This document shows, one piece after another, positions 26,886-35,586 of a DNA stretch of 64,000 bases (positions are counted from its first letter, which is position 1; every line of letters starts with the position of its first letter). A program made the translations under genes and the position numbers. This DNA comes from an uncultured Flavobacteriaceae bacterium (GTDB lineage: Bacteria > Bacteroidota > Bacteroidia > Flavobacteriales > Flavobacteriaceae): assembly GCA_947501845.1 (NCBI GenBank), contig CANMXP010000016.1, forward strand, positions 1-64,000, read 5' to 3'. The notes under the pieces were generated by a model. The model ran no database searches and was not told where the DNA came from. It saw only the letters and a program-made list of their open reading frames with translations.

Positions 26886-28808
26886 ATGCAGTTTAAACAC
26901 CCAGAACTTCTTTACGCTTTATTTTTACTGCTTATTCCTATAATTGTTCACTTATTTCAATTACGTAAATTTCAAAAAGTAGCTTTTACCAATGTCGCAT
27001 TTTTAAAGGAAGCCACACTACAAACCCGTAAGAGTTCACAAATAAAAAAATGGTTAATTCTTTGTACAAGGTTATTACTGCTTACAGCCATAGTTTTTGC
27101 TTTTGCCCAGCCATTTAGCTCTAAATCCAACCTATTTAAAACAAAAAAAGAAACTGTTATTTATTTAGATAATTCCTTTAGTTTACAAGCTAAAGGAAAC
27201 CAAGGAGCGCTTTTAAAAAGAGCCGTTCAAGATATTATTAGTAATGTACCCGAAAACGAGAATATATCATTAATAACTAATGATAATACTTATAAAAACA
27301 CAACAGTAAAAGCCATAAAAAATGATTTACTACAATTAGAATATTCATCCAACAAATTAACAGCCGAAGCTGCTCTATTAAAAAGCCACACTTTATTTAG
27401 CAAGCAAAGAAATACTTTAAAAAACCTAGTTTTTATATCTGATTTTCAGCAAGATGATTCTAATTTTAATCCCAAAACAGACTCACTTACAAAACTCCAT
27501 TTAGTAAAGTTACAACCTATAAACACCAACAACGTTACTATTGACAGCGTTTATATTTCTAAAAGAACAGCATCTGCAATCGAGTTAAAAGTCCTTATAA
27601 AAAATAGCGGAAACACTATTGATAACTTACCCGTTTCTCTATTGAGTCATGACAATTTAATTGCAAAAACATCTGTAGCAATTGAAGATTATGCCGAAAC
27701 CGTATTTTCGCTTCCTGTAAATGAAATTATTAATGGAACGATTTCTATTGACGATGCGAATTTACACTTTGACAATAGTTTATATTTCAATATAAATAAT
27801 GGCTCTAAGTCCAATGTGCTTTCTATAAATGTAACAAACGACTCTTTTTTAAAGCGTATTTATACTCATGACGAATTTAACTATACAGCTACTTTAGAAA
27901 GTCAATTAGATTATAATATCATAGACCAACAACATCTTATAATTTTAAATGGGTTAGATGTTATTCCTAATGCCTTAGTCGCATCATTAAAACAATTCAC
28001 AAGACAAGGCGGAACATTGATCGTAATTCCTTCAAAAAGCATAAATAAGCAATCTTATAATCAATTATTGGCCAATTACGGTTCTAATTTTAACGACTTA
28101 TTTTCAACAGAAAAGCGTATTACAACTATCAATTATGCACATCCGTTGTACAACAATGGCGTATTTGAAAAACAAGTAAGTAATTTTCAGTATCCAAAGG
28201 TGCAAAGTTTTTATGGCGTTTCCTCAAACAGTGCAGCCGTTTTACAATTTGAAGATACCAAACCATTTTTATACGAAAACAGAAACGCCTTTATATTTAC
28301 TGCTGCTTTAAACAGTGAAAATTCAAATTTTATAAATTCACCATTAATCGTTCCTACACTTTATAATATAGGAAAACAAAGTCTCAAGACACCAAATCTG
28401 TATTATACCATTGGAGAAGAAAACACTTTTGATGTCGATGTGCAATTACAGCAAGATGATATTTTATCGCTAGTTAGTCATGAGATCAACATCATTCCTA
28501 GACAACAATACTTTAATAATAAGGTTGTTATAAACACTTCTAAAACCCCATCAATAGCCAATATTTATACCATAAAAAATAAAAATGAGCCTATTAAAAA
28601 TATAAGCTATAATTACAATAGAAATGAAAGTAATTTAACCTATAGAAAGCTCTTACCATCAAAAAACATAACGGTTGGCAACTCAATTACTGAAATTTTC
28701 AACACTTTAAAAAGTGACACAAAAGTTAATGCCTTATGGAAATGGTTTGTTATTTTTGCACTAGCGTTATTGATTGTTGAAATGGGCATATTAAAATACT
28801 TTAAATGA
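26886..28808 (+). CDS. BatA domain membrane protein
   Basis: The start MQFKHPELLYALFLLLIPIIVHLFQLRKFQKVAFTNVAFLKE is the BatA/N-terminal double-transmembrane region of Bacteroidota aerotolerance-related proteins (helices about 8-24 and 57-77). A von Willebrand-like region follows (TVIYLDNSFSLQAKGNQGALLKRAV, LVFISDFQQDD), in which the MIDAS motif is DNSFS rather than DxSxS, and the last 25 residues are a third membrane helix. Role unknown, possibly an envelope chaperone. Its last four bases overlap the next gene, so they are translated together. Confidence 0.88.
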   Translation: MQFKHPELLYALFLLLIPIIVHLFQLRKFQKVAFTNVAFLKEATLQTRKSSQIKKWLILCTRLLLLTAIVFAFAQPFSSKSNLFKTKKETVIYLDNSFSLQAKGNQGALLKRAVQDIISNVPENENISLITNDNTYKNTTVKAIKNDLLQLEYSSNKLTAEAALLKSHTLFSKQRNTLKNLVFISDFQQDDSNFNPKTDSLTKLHLVKLQPINTNNVTIDSVYISKRTASAIELKVLIKNSGNTIDNLPVSLLSHDNLIAKTSVAIEDYAETVFSLPVNEIINGTISIDDANLHFDNSLYFNINNGSKSNVLSINVTNDSFLKRIYTHDEFNYTATLESQLDYNIIDQQHLIILNGLDVIPNALVASLKQFTRQGGTLIVIPSKSINKQSYNQLLANYGSNFNDLFSTEKRITTINYAHPLYNNGVFEKQVSNFQYPKVQSFYGVSSNSAAVLQFEDTKPFLYENRNAFIFTAALNSENSNFINSPLIVPTLYNIGKQSLKTPNLYYTIGEENTFDVDVQLQQDDILSLVSHEINIIPRQQYFNNKVVINTSKTPSIANIYTIKNKNEPIKNISYNYNRNESNLTYRKLLPSKNITVGNSITEIFNTLKSDTKVNALWKWFVIFALALLIVEMGILKYFK

Positions 28809-30061
28809 ACATACTTATAAAATCTGCCACTATAATAGATCCAAAAAGCGAGTTTCATAACACAACTCAAGATGTATTAATTGAAAATGGCACGATTTCT
28901 AAGATTGCTAACAGAATTAAGAACGAAAGCAATTATCAAGAAATCAAGTTAGAGAACCTGCATATTTCCCAAGGTTGGTTTGATAGTAGCGTATGTTTTG
29001 GAGAACCTGGATTTGAAGAACGTGAAACCATAAAAAATGGTCTCAAAACTGCTGCTGCAGCTGGTTTCACAGCGGTAGCTTTAAATGCAGATACAAATCC
29101 TGTTATAGATTCTAATTCTGACATCACTTTTGTTAATGCAAAATCACACAATAATGCTGTAACATTAGCTCCTATTGGAGCACTTACTGTTGGCAGTAGA
29201 GGGATCGATTTAGCAGAGCTTTATGATATGAATTCTGCAGGAGCGGTCGCATTCTACGATTATAAGAAACCTATTTCCAACCCTAATCTTATGAAAATAG
29301 CTTTGCAATATGCGAGTAGTTTCGACGGATTAGTCTGTTCGTTTCCACAGGAAAATAAAATTTCTGGACATGGTGTTATGAACGAAAATATAACCAGCAC
29401 CACACTTGGTTTAAAAGGCAATCCTGCTTTGGCAGAGGAGCTACAAGTAGCGCGCGATTTATTTTTATTGGAATATACAGGCGGAAAATTACACATCCCA
29501 ACAATTTCTACAGCAACTTCAGTAGCACTTATAAGAGAAGCCAAAAAGAAAAAGCTAGACATTACCTGTAGCGTCACTGTACATAATTTATACTATACGG
29601 ACGCTGCTATAACAGATTTTAATACAAACTTTAAAGTGTTACCACCATTGCGTACTCAAGAAGATGTCGATGCATTAATTCAAGGTGTTAAAGATGGTAC
29701 GATAGATATGGTAACTAGTGATCATAATCCAATCGATATAGAACAAAAAAAGATAGAATTCGATCATGCCGCATACGGTTCCATAGGGCTAGAAACGGCT
29801 TTTGGAGCATTACAAACTATCTTTACAACCAAGAAAACCATAGATGTTTTAACCAAAGGGAAAACTCGATTTAATTTAGAACAAACATCTATTGATATTG
29901 GCAATAAAGCAAATATGACCCTTTTTGATCCAGACACGAAATATACCTTTTCAAAAAACAACATTGTTTCAAAATCAAAAAACGCCATTTTTGAAGATGA
30001 GGAGCTAAAAGGAAAAGTTTATGGAATTATCTCGAATAACAAAATTTCATTAAATCAATAA
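28805..30061 (+). CDS. Dihydroorotase-like protein, probably inactive
   Basis: The 418-residue protein has the overall class I dihydroorotase pattern (MNILIKSATIIDPKSEFH, GFTAVALNADTNPVID, DHNPIDIEQKKIEFDHAAYGSIGLETAF). However, the metal-binding D-x-H-x-H-x-R-EPG motif reads DSSVCFGEPG at residues 60-69, so both His and the Arg are missing; the usual HCED is CSFPQE (Phe180) and the HVST His is Thr233. Asp in SDHNP is kept. It is therefore very unlikely to bind the catalytic zinc pair. Such lost-site homologues act as structural partners of aspartate transcarbamoylase in some bacteria. It overlaps the BatA gene by 4 bases and is in an operon with three other genes. Confidence 0.85.
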   Translation: MNILIKSATIIDPKSEFHNTTQDVLIENGTISKIANRIKNESNYQEIKLENLHISQGWFDSSVCFGEPGFEERETIKNGLKTAAAAGFTAVALNADTNPVIDSNSDITFVNAKSHNNAVTLAPIGALTVGSRGIDLAELYDMNSAGAVAFYDYKKPISNPNLMKIALQYASSFDGLVCSFPQENKISGHGVMNENITSTTLGLKGNPALAEELQVARDLFLLEYTGGKLHIPTISTATSVALIREAKKKKLDITCSVTVHNLYYTDAAITDFNTNFKVLPPLRTQEDVDALIQGVKDGTIDMVTSDHNPIDIEQKKIEFDHAAYGSIGLETAFGALQTIFTTKKTIDVLTKGKTRFNLEQTSIDIGNKANMTLFDPDTKYTFSKNNIVSKSKNAIFEDEELKGKVYGIISNNKISLNQ

Positions 30062-30066
30062 ATATA

Positions 30067-30399
30067 ATGACTGAGCAAGATATTGAAGCAGGAAGAAATA
30101 ATGCCATAATTAGTTATCTAACTATATTTGGAACCATCATTGCCTTTTATTTAAATAATGAAAACAAAAATAAATTCGCTAGTTTTCATATAAGACAAGC
30201 CTTAGGCTTATGGCTTACCTTTTTTGCCCTTGGGTACATTATTGGAAGCTTTGACAGTTGGACAATTTCCTTAGGTTTTTATCTGTTTTTTGCAGTGCTT
30301 TTTATTTATGGATTTACAAATGCTTTAGGGCGAAAAGCTCAAGCTGTCCCTCTTGTAGGTAACTTATATCAAAAAATATTTGCAAATCTTGGTAAATAA
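30067..30399 (+). CDS. DUF4870-like membrane protein
   Basis: A 110-residue protein with two or three membrane helices (about 15-31, 47-64, 70-90) and the phrase NKFASFHIRQALGLWL, the FHxRQAL motif typical of DUF4870/Tic20-like small membrane proteins. It starts 5 bases after the dihydroorotase-like gene, and its stop is directly followed by the esterase start. Function unknown. Confidence 0.8.
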   Translation: MTEQDIEAGRNNAIISYLTIFGTIIAFYLNNENKNKFASFHIRQALGLWLTFFALGYIIGSFDSWTISLGFYLFFAVLFIYGFTNALGRKAQAVPLVGNLYQKIFANLGK

Positions 30400-31053
30400 A
30401 TGATTAACAATACACTCTCATTACATCATATAGTTAGTGAATCTATATTAACGGAAAATGCGCCATTATTAATCATGTTACATGGCTATGGCAGCGATGA
30501 AAAAGACCTATTTTCATTTACCAGCGAGTTGCCAGAAGAGCTTTTTATTATTTCTGCAAGAGCACCTTACCCCATGCAACCTTTTGGAAATGCTTGGTAT
30601 ACTATTAACTTTGATACCGATAAAGGTAAATGGAATGACAGAGAGCAAGCCGAAGGGTCCCGTGATTTAATTTCGAAGTTTATAGATGAGGCCATAGAAG
30701 CATACCCTGTAAATAAAAACAATGTATCACTTTTAGGGTTTAGTCAAGGGAGTATTTTAAGTTATGCTGTTGCTTTAACTTACCCAGAAAAAGTTAAAAA
30801 CGTTATAGCTCTGAGCGGCTATGTTTATAAAGATATATTACCACAAGATAAAACAAAAGATTACTCACATCAAAATTTTTATTGCTCACATGGTAGTGTG
30901 GATCAAGTCATTCCTGTTGATTGGGCACGACAAACAGTTCCGTTTTTAAACAGCCTTGATATAAAGCACCAATATTCCGAATTTCCTGTTGGTCATGGTG
31001 TAGCGCCTCAAAACTTTTATGAGTTTAAAAATTGGCTGATAGGCAATATATAA
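30400..31053 (+). CDS. Carboxylesterase/phospholipase-type alpha/beta-hydrolase
   Basis: A 217-residue hydrolase of the phospholipase/carboxylesterase (Abhydrolase_2) family: LLIMLHGYGSDEKDLFSF, nucleophile elbow LLGFSQGSILSYAVALTYPEKV, Asp region CSHGSVDQVIPVDWAR and His in FPVGHGVAPQNF. It lacks a signal peptide, so it is cytoplasmic. Last gene of the operon that begins with the BatA protein; its ATG directly follows the upstream stop. Confidence 0.92.
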   Translation: MINNTLSLHHIVSESILTENAPLLIMLHGYGSDEKDLFSFTSELPEELFIISARAPYPMQPFGNAWYTINFDTDKGKWNDREQAEGSRDLISKFIDEAIEAYPVNKNNVSLLGFSQGSILSYAVALTYPEKVKNVIALSGYVYKDILPQDKTKDYSHQNFYCSHGSVDQVIPVDWARQTVPFLNSLDIKHQYSEFPVGHGVAPQNFYEFKNWLIGNI

Positions 31054-31090
31054 TATATTTCGTAACTTTTAAGTCTTTAAAAAGACAAAA

Positions 31091-31609
31091 ATGAACCGAT
31101 TATTAACTTGCTTTATATGCTTGATTATTTTTTCAAGTAACAAGACTATTTCTCAAAATGTTAATGACTTAAACGATATTAACTCGCAAATTTGGAACAA
31201 CTTCACCAAATCTTTCGAAACTCTAGATTATCAATTATTTGAAAGTCTGCATAGCAACGATTTAATTAGAGTTAATGGAGGCGATTACAAATCAATTAGA
31301 CATAAAGACGACTATTTAGGGAATTATAAAAGCCGTTGGGAAAATAATTCTTTAAAACAAACCATCTCTTTTAAGTTTTTAGAACGCATTTCTAAAGATG
31401 GTATGGCGTCTGAGCGTGGCTTTTATAAATTTACTATAAACCCAGACAGTGAAAACCAAAAATCATATTACGGTCAATTCCATGTTATTCTAAGAAAAGA
31501 AGAAAACCTTTGGAAAATATTGGTTGACTACGATTCTACAGAAAATGAGTCTATTGACGAGGTATCTTATAATAATGCCTTTGCTATGGATGATTTTAAA
31601 AAGTATTAA
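31091..31609 (+). CDS. DUF4440/SnoaL-like exported protein
   Basis: A signal peptide (about 1-22, ending TISQN) precedes one NTF2-like domain: IWNNFTKSFETLDYQLFESLHSNDLIRVNGGDYKSI and a second half with FYKFTINPDSENQKSYYGQFHVILRKEENLWKILVDYDSTEN, as in DUF4440 proteins. Small-molecule binding or a periplasmic enzyme role is possible, none is shown by the sequence. It begins 37 bases after the esterase gene. Confidence 0.8.
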   Translation: MNRLLTCFICLIIFSSNKTISQNVNDLNDINSQIWNNFTKSFETLDYQLFESLHSNDLIRVNGGDYKSIRHKDDYLGNYKSRWENNSLKQTISFKFLERISKDGMASERGFYKFTINPDSENQKSYYGQFHVILRKEENLWKILVDYDSTENESIDEVSYNNAFAMDDFKKY

Positions 31610-31723
31610 ATAAAAAACCACATAAATCTGGGTTTCAAGACTACTGTTTAATAAAAATTTATTTGAACATTCGTTTTGCGCTATATGATTAACTACCGAA
31701 AATCAAAATAATTAGGACATTTT

Positions 31724-32533
31724 ATGAAATATGTATTTAGGTCAACCATTATGTTTTCTATTTTTATGCTTTTCTTTAGCGGGAGAAAACACCAAAACCA
31801 ATCATCTATGACCATAATTAGAGGACTTAAACCTGCCATTGTAGAATTTACCGATATAGAACAAAAACTTATTATAAAAGTTGCCAAAAAACTAAAAAAT
31901 AATGGCTTCCCAATAGACCAATTAACCAGAGTGCATCTAAAAAAAAGAATTATAAATAGTAAAGATTATTATTCGTATAATGAAATTACATTCTTTATCA
32001 ATCCTGGAGTGTATAAGCAGGACAAATTTAATTGGGGAATTGAGAACATAGGTATAGAATGGGAAGATCCTTCTATTAAAAGAACATCTGATGGGGGTAT
32101 AGAATTTGAGGTTGGGCGTAAAATAAAACCTAAAGACCTTAAAATGAGTCTTTATCGTTTACAAAATTCTTACACTTATGGTACACTTCTAAAAGACCAT
32201 GATCTGATATTAAAAAAAGTAAATAACATACTAATGGCAAGCCCATTAGAGGAAATCAAAAATTTCGCTTCTAAAGGCATATTAGAATTGGTTAATAATT
32301 ATCTTATTCTGTTAACTGCCAATAATGAAAATACAGATTTATACGAAATGACCATAAGAAGAATGGATCATGACCTTATAGATTCTAAATATTATAACGG
32401 ACTTTATAAACAGTACCGTTTAGAAATAAATACAAACACATCAAAAGTAGAAATACTAGATAAATTTGACCCAACATTTTTTCCAACGCCTTCAATTCTA
32501 CCATCCAAACCTTTTGCTAAAAAGAAAAATTGA
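31724..32533 (+). CDS. Hypothetical exported protein
   Basis: I do not recognise a family. The N-terminus MKYVFRSTIMFSIFMLFFSGRKHQ is a weak signal peptide without a clear cleavage site. The rest of the 269 residues alternates charged helices (IEQKLIIKVAKKLKNNGFPIDQLTRVHLKKR) and strands (YEMTIRRMDHDLIDSKYYNGLYKQYRLEINT) and ends in a Pro-rich basic tail. It stands alone between a DUF4440 gene and the convergent two-component system. Confidence 0.65.
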   Translation: MKYVFRSTIMFSIFMLFFSGRKHQNQSSMTIIRGLKPAIVEFTDIEQKLIIKVAKKLKNNGFPIDQLTRVHLKKRIINSKDYYSYNEITFFINPGVYKQDKFNWGIENIGIEWEDPSIKRTSDGGIEFEVGRKIKPKDLKMSLYRLQNSYTYGTLLKDHDLILKKVNNILMASPLEEIKNFASKGILELVNNYLILLTANNENTDLYEMTIRRMDHDLIDSKYYNGLYKQYRLEINTNTSKVEILDKFDPTFFPTPSILPSKPFAKKKN

Positions 32534-32582
32534 TGATAATAAACTCTTGGAAAAAGCTGTTTTAAACCATATAAAACAAAAA

Positions 32583-32603
32583 AATCCAGCTAAAAGCTGG
32601 ATT
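32583..32603 (-). terminator. Intrinsic terminator of the two-component operon
   Basis: Perfect 8-base arms (32583-32590 and 32596-32603) with a TAAAA loop; read on the minus strand they are followed by a T run with one G. It lies 33 bases past the response regulator stop. Confidence 0.8.
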
Positions 32604-32635
32604 CAATATCATGATCATGTTCAAAAAGTATTTTA

Positions 32636-33340
32636 TTAAGTATTAATTACTAATCTAAAACCTTCTCCATGTATATTTAGTATTTCTACTTTTTCATCTA
32701 GTTTTAAATATTTACGCAACTTTGCTATATAAACATCCATACTACGAGACGTAAAATAATTATCGTCACGCCATATTTTAGTAAGCGCCAATTCTCGTGG
32801 CATCAAATCGTTTTCATGTAGCGCCAATAAACGCAGTAATTCATTTTCCTTAGGCGACAACTTCACAGGTTCACCACCTTTAAAACGTAAGAAACGTAAT
32901 TTAGAATTCAAATCGAAACCTCCTATTTTAAATTCAAATTGTTTGCTATCAGAAATTGTTTCGGTTGCTTTCCTCTGAATAATGGCTTTAATTTTCATTA
33001 ACAGCACTTCACTATCAAAAGGCTTGTTTAAGTAATCGTCTGCTCCTACTTTATAACCTCTTAAAACATCTTCTTTCATAGTCTTAGCTGTTAAGAAAAT
33101 AATTGGAACATCAGTATTTTTCTCTCTTATTTCTTTAGCCAGAGTAAACCCATCCTTATAAGGCATCATAACATCTAGAATACATAAATCGAAATCATCC
33201 TTTTTGAATTTCTCGAATCCTTCCATGCCATTTTTAGCATGCGTTACCTCATAATCATTCATCATTAAATAATCCTTAAGGACGGTTCCGAAATTGGGAT
33301 CGTCTTCTACTAATAAAATTCTCTTTTTTTGATCTTCCAT
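32636..33340 (-). CDS. OmpR-family response regulator (RprY-like)
   Basis: Residues 1-120 are a receiver domain (VEDD at 11-14, phospho-acceptor Asp56 in CILDVMMP, Thr in FLTAK, Lys in LNKPF), and residues 135-234 a winged-helix DNA-binding domain (LSPKENELLRLLALHENDLMPRELALTKIWRDDNYFTSRSMDVYIAKLRKYL). It follows the sensor kinase with a 3-base gap, so the two are a cognate pair. It resembles the RprX/RprY pair of Bacteroidota. A possible operator is noted upstream of the kinase gene. Confidence 0.95.
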   Translation of the reverse strand: MEDQKKRILLVEDDPNFGTVLKDYLMMNDYEVTHAKNGMEGFEKFKKDDFDLCILDVMMPYKDGFTLAKEIREKNTDVPIIFLTAKTMKEDVLRGYKVGADDYLNKPFDSEVLLMKIKAIIQRKATETISDSKQFEFKIGGFDLNSKLRFLRFKGGEPVKLSPKENELLRLLALHENDLMPRELALTKIWRDDNYFTSRSMDVYIAKLRKYLKLDEKVEILNIHGEGFRLVINT

Positions 33341-33343
33341 AAT

Positions 33344-34921
33344 TTATGATATTAGCGGAAGCTTTATAGTGAATGTGCTTCCTTTTTCTTTTTCACTTTC
33401 TACAGAAACATGACCTTGGTGGTCATCTACAATACGTTTAACATAAGCCAATCCTAAACCATGTCCCTTAACGTTATGAATATTTCCTGTGTGTTCTCTA
33501 TAAAATTTTTCGAACACTTTTTTGGCAGCAGCTTTACTCATTCCACTACCGTAATCTTTTATTTTTAACAATATATTTGTACCTACATTTTCGGTATATA
33601 CTTCAATCTTTGGTGCATCTGGAGAATATTTTATGGCATTATCCAGAATATTAACAATAACATTGGTAAAGTGAGTTTCATTAGCTAAAACAGAAGATTT
33701 TTCTGCCTCAAAAAATGTTTTAATATAGCCTTGCCTATTTTCAATTATAAGCTTTACGTGTGTGATAGCATCATCAACCAAATCATGCAACTTCACTCTA
33801 TCTTTACTAATATTAAGTTCGTTTTTTTCTAATTTAGAGATCCTTAACACATTTTCCACTTGAGCATGCATACGCTTGTTTTCTTCCTTTATCATAGTCA
33901 GGTATCTTACTACCTTATTTTTATCATCTATAACTTTTGGGTTCTTAATGGCATCTAAAGCCAGATTTATAGTTGCAATTGGTGTTTTAAACTCATGCGT
34001 CATATTATTAATAAAATCTGTCTTTATTTCAGAAATTTTGCGCTGTTTTAAAAGCTGGTATAGAGCACTAGAATAGGCTAGTATTATAATAGATGTAAAA
34101 ATTACAGACAACAATATCATTCCTATAATAGACGATAGAATAAACTTCTTGTCATCAGGAAAATTAATTAAAAGCCTATAAAGACTTTGATTGTTTTCAT
34201 CATAAAAAATAGGAGCACTAAAAGTAGATCTTTCGTCATATTCAAAGCTGTCACTACTCACTTTTGTTGCTAAGTCATTATCATAAATAGCAAATTCAAA
34301 GTCTATATCGATATCATCTTTTCTAAGCTTATCAGATAACAATTCTTGAATCTCTTCTTCCGAAACTCTTTGATGTACTGGTGTTCTTTTTGAAATTGCT
34401 TTGAAACTTTTATCAAAACTTAATCTCTGTGCATCATCTAAATTCCCACTTCTAACAATTTTTGAAATAGGGCTCTTTAAAATGTCCTTTTCAGACAAAT
34501 CAAAATTACTATAAATCTCTGTACTAGAATTGCCTATTATATTTTTAAGACCAATACTATCTATATTTAAACCAATGTCAAGGAGCGACGAAGATAATTT
34601 ATAATTTTCTTCAACAATACTACTTGTGTAAATGAGCGTTTCATTTGTGTTGTCGTTCTTTTGATAAATTAACAACTGTGAAACAGCTTCTTCATCTACT
34701 TTTTTTTCTTTATCTAAGCTTAAATATTTTGCAAAATACTTTTCTGATTCATTGTTTTCTATGGTTTCAGAAACATCACTCAATGCTCCTTTTACAGAAA
34801 ACTTAAATCTTTCTTTTTCGTTTTTTACAGCATCATTTATATAATAAGCTTGAATAGATATAATACCTATAAGAGATAAACTCATTAGTATTATTAATAG
34901 GATGAATATTCTTTTGCTCAC
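33344..34921 (-). CDS. Two-component sensor histidine kinase (RprX-like)
   Basis: A 525-residue membrane kinase: helix 1 at about 5-25, a periplasmic domain of about 235 residues with no recognised ligand fold, helix 2 at about 261-283, then a HisKA domain with His309 in MTHEFKTPIA and a HATPase_c domain (NVIVNILDNAIKYSPD, KDYGSGM, GHGLGLAYVKRIVDDH). There is no HAMP domain between helix 2 and HisKA. It is the first gene of the operon with the response regulator. Confidence 0.95.
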   Translation of the reverse strand: MSKRIFILLIILMSLSLIGIISIQAYYINDAVKNEKERFKFSVKGALSDVSETIENNESEKYFAKYLSLDKEKKVDEEAVSQLLIYQKNDNTNETLIYTSSIVEENYKLSSSLLDIGLNIDSIGLKNIIGNSSTEIYSNFDLSEKDILKSPISKIVRSGNLDDAQRLSFDKSFKAISKRTPVHQRVSEEEIQELLSDKLRKDDIDIDFEFAIYDNDLATKVSSDSFEYDERSTFSAPIFYDENNQSLYRLLINFPDDKKFILSSIIGMILLSVIFTSIIILAYSSALYQLLKQRKISEIKTDFINNMTHEFKTPIATINLALDAIKNPKVIDDKNKVVRYLTMIKEENKRMHAQVENVLRISKLEKNELNISKDRVKLHDLVDDAITHVKLIIENRQGYIKTFFEAEKSSVLANETHFTNVIVNILDNAIKYSPDAPKIEVYTENVGTNILLKIKDYGSGMSKAAAKKVFEKFYREHTGNIHNVKGHGLGLAYVKRIVDDHQGHVSVESEKEKGSTFTIKLPLIS

Positions 34922-34930
34922 CGTTCAAAA

Positions 34931-34992
34931 TTAACATTTTAACATTTATGACACGCTCCTTTTAACCTTACATTAACAAAAATGTTAAAATG
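34931..34992. promoter_or_regulatory. Repeated TTAACATT motif before the sensor kinase gene
   Basis: TTAACATT occurs as two adjoining direct copies (34931-34938, 34939-34946) and once inverted as AATGTTAA (34981-34988); together they also make a 13-base inverted repeat (34935-34947 against 34980-34992). The sites lie 10-70 bases before the kinase start. OmpR-family regulators bind direct repeats, so autoregulation is possible, but the motif is AT-rich and could arise by chance. Confidence 0.4.
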
Positions 34993-35001
34993 GCTTCTTT
35001 T

Positions 35002-35586
35002 TCAAGCTCTTTTAAGAATGTCCTTATGAATATCAACAACTTGATTTTTAGTAATTTCCATATCTACATTATCGATTATATAATGCGAATATTTTATTTT
35101 TTCCTCATCAGTCCATTGGTTTTTCATTATGGCCTGAATCTTGTTTTTTGTTGTATTATCTCGCATTAAAAGGCGCTTAATTCTTAGGTCTTTTGGTGCA
35201 GTAACCGTTATAATATAATCGCATGCTGTATGCCCTCCATTTTCAAACAAAATAGCTACTTCTTTTATAATATACGGTGCATCTTGTTTTAATACCCATT
35301 TTTCAAAATGTTTAGCTACTCTGGGATGAATAATGGCATTCATTTTTCGCAAAAAGGTTTTATCATTAAAGATAATATCTGCAATAAATTGTTTATTTAA
35401 TACATCATTAATATAAGCTTTTTTTCCAAATAACTGAATTAATTTCCTCTTAATAATTTTGGACTTGGCCATAAGTCTTTTTGCTTCAACATCTGCTATA
35501 TAAACAGGTATTCCTAACGCTTCAAACTGTTTGGCAACTGTTGTTTTTCCACTTCCTATACCTCCTGTAAGCCCTACGATAATCAT
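35002..35586 (-). CDS. coaE: Dephospho-CoA kinase
   Basis: CoaE phosphorylates dephospho-CoA, the last step of coenzyme A synthesis. The P-loop GLTGGIGSGKTTVAKQF is at residues 5-21, with the dephospho-CoA-binding ADVEAKRLMAKS and the lid HPRVAKHFEKWV. Length 194 is normal. Its start overlaps the end of the YbbR-like gene by four bases. CoaBC, two steps earlier in the pathway, is encoded 6 kb away in the same window. Confidence 0.95.
   Translation of the reverse strand: MIIVGLTGGIGSGKTTVAKQFEALGIPVYIADVEAKRLMAKSKIIKRKLIQLFGKKAYINDVLNKQFIADIIFNDKTFLRKMNAIIHPRVAKHFEKWVLKQDAPYIIKEVAILFENGGHTACDYIITVTAPKDLRIKRLLMRDNTTKNKIQAIMKNQWTDEEKIKYSHYIIDNVDMEITKNQVVDIHKDILKRA

Noticed and set aside
28805-30061. 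Naming this gene pyrC
   Set aside because: The metal-binding His residues needed for dihydroorotase activity are absent, so no symbol is given.
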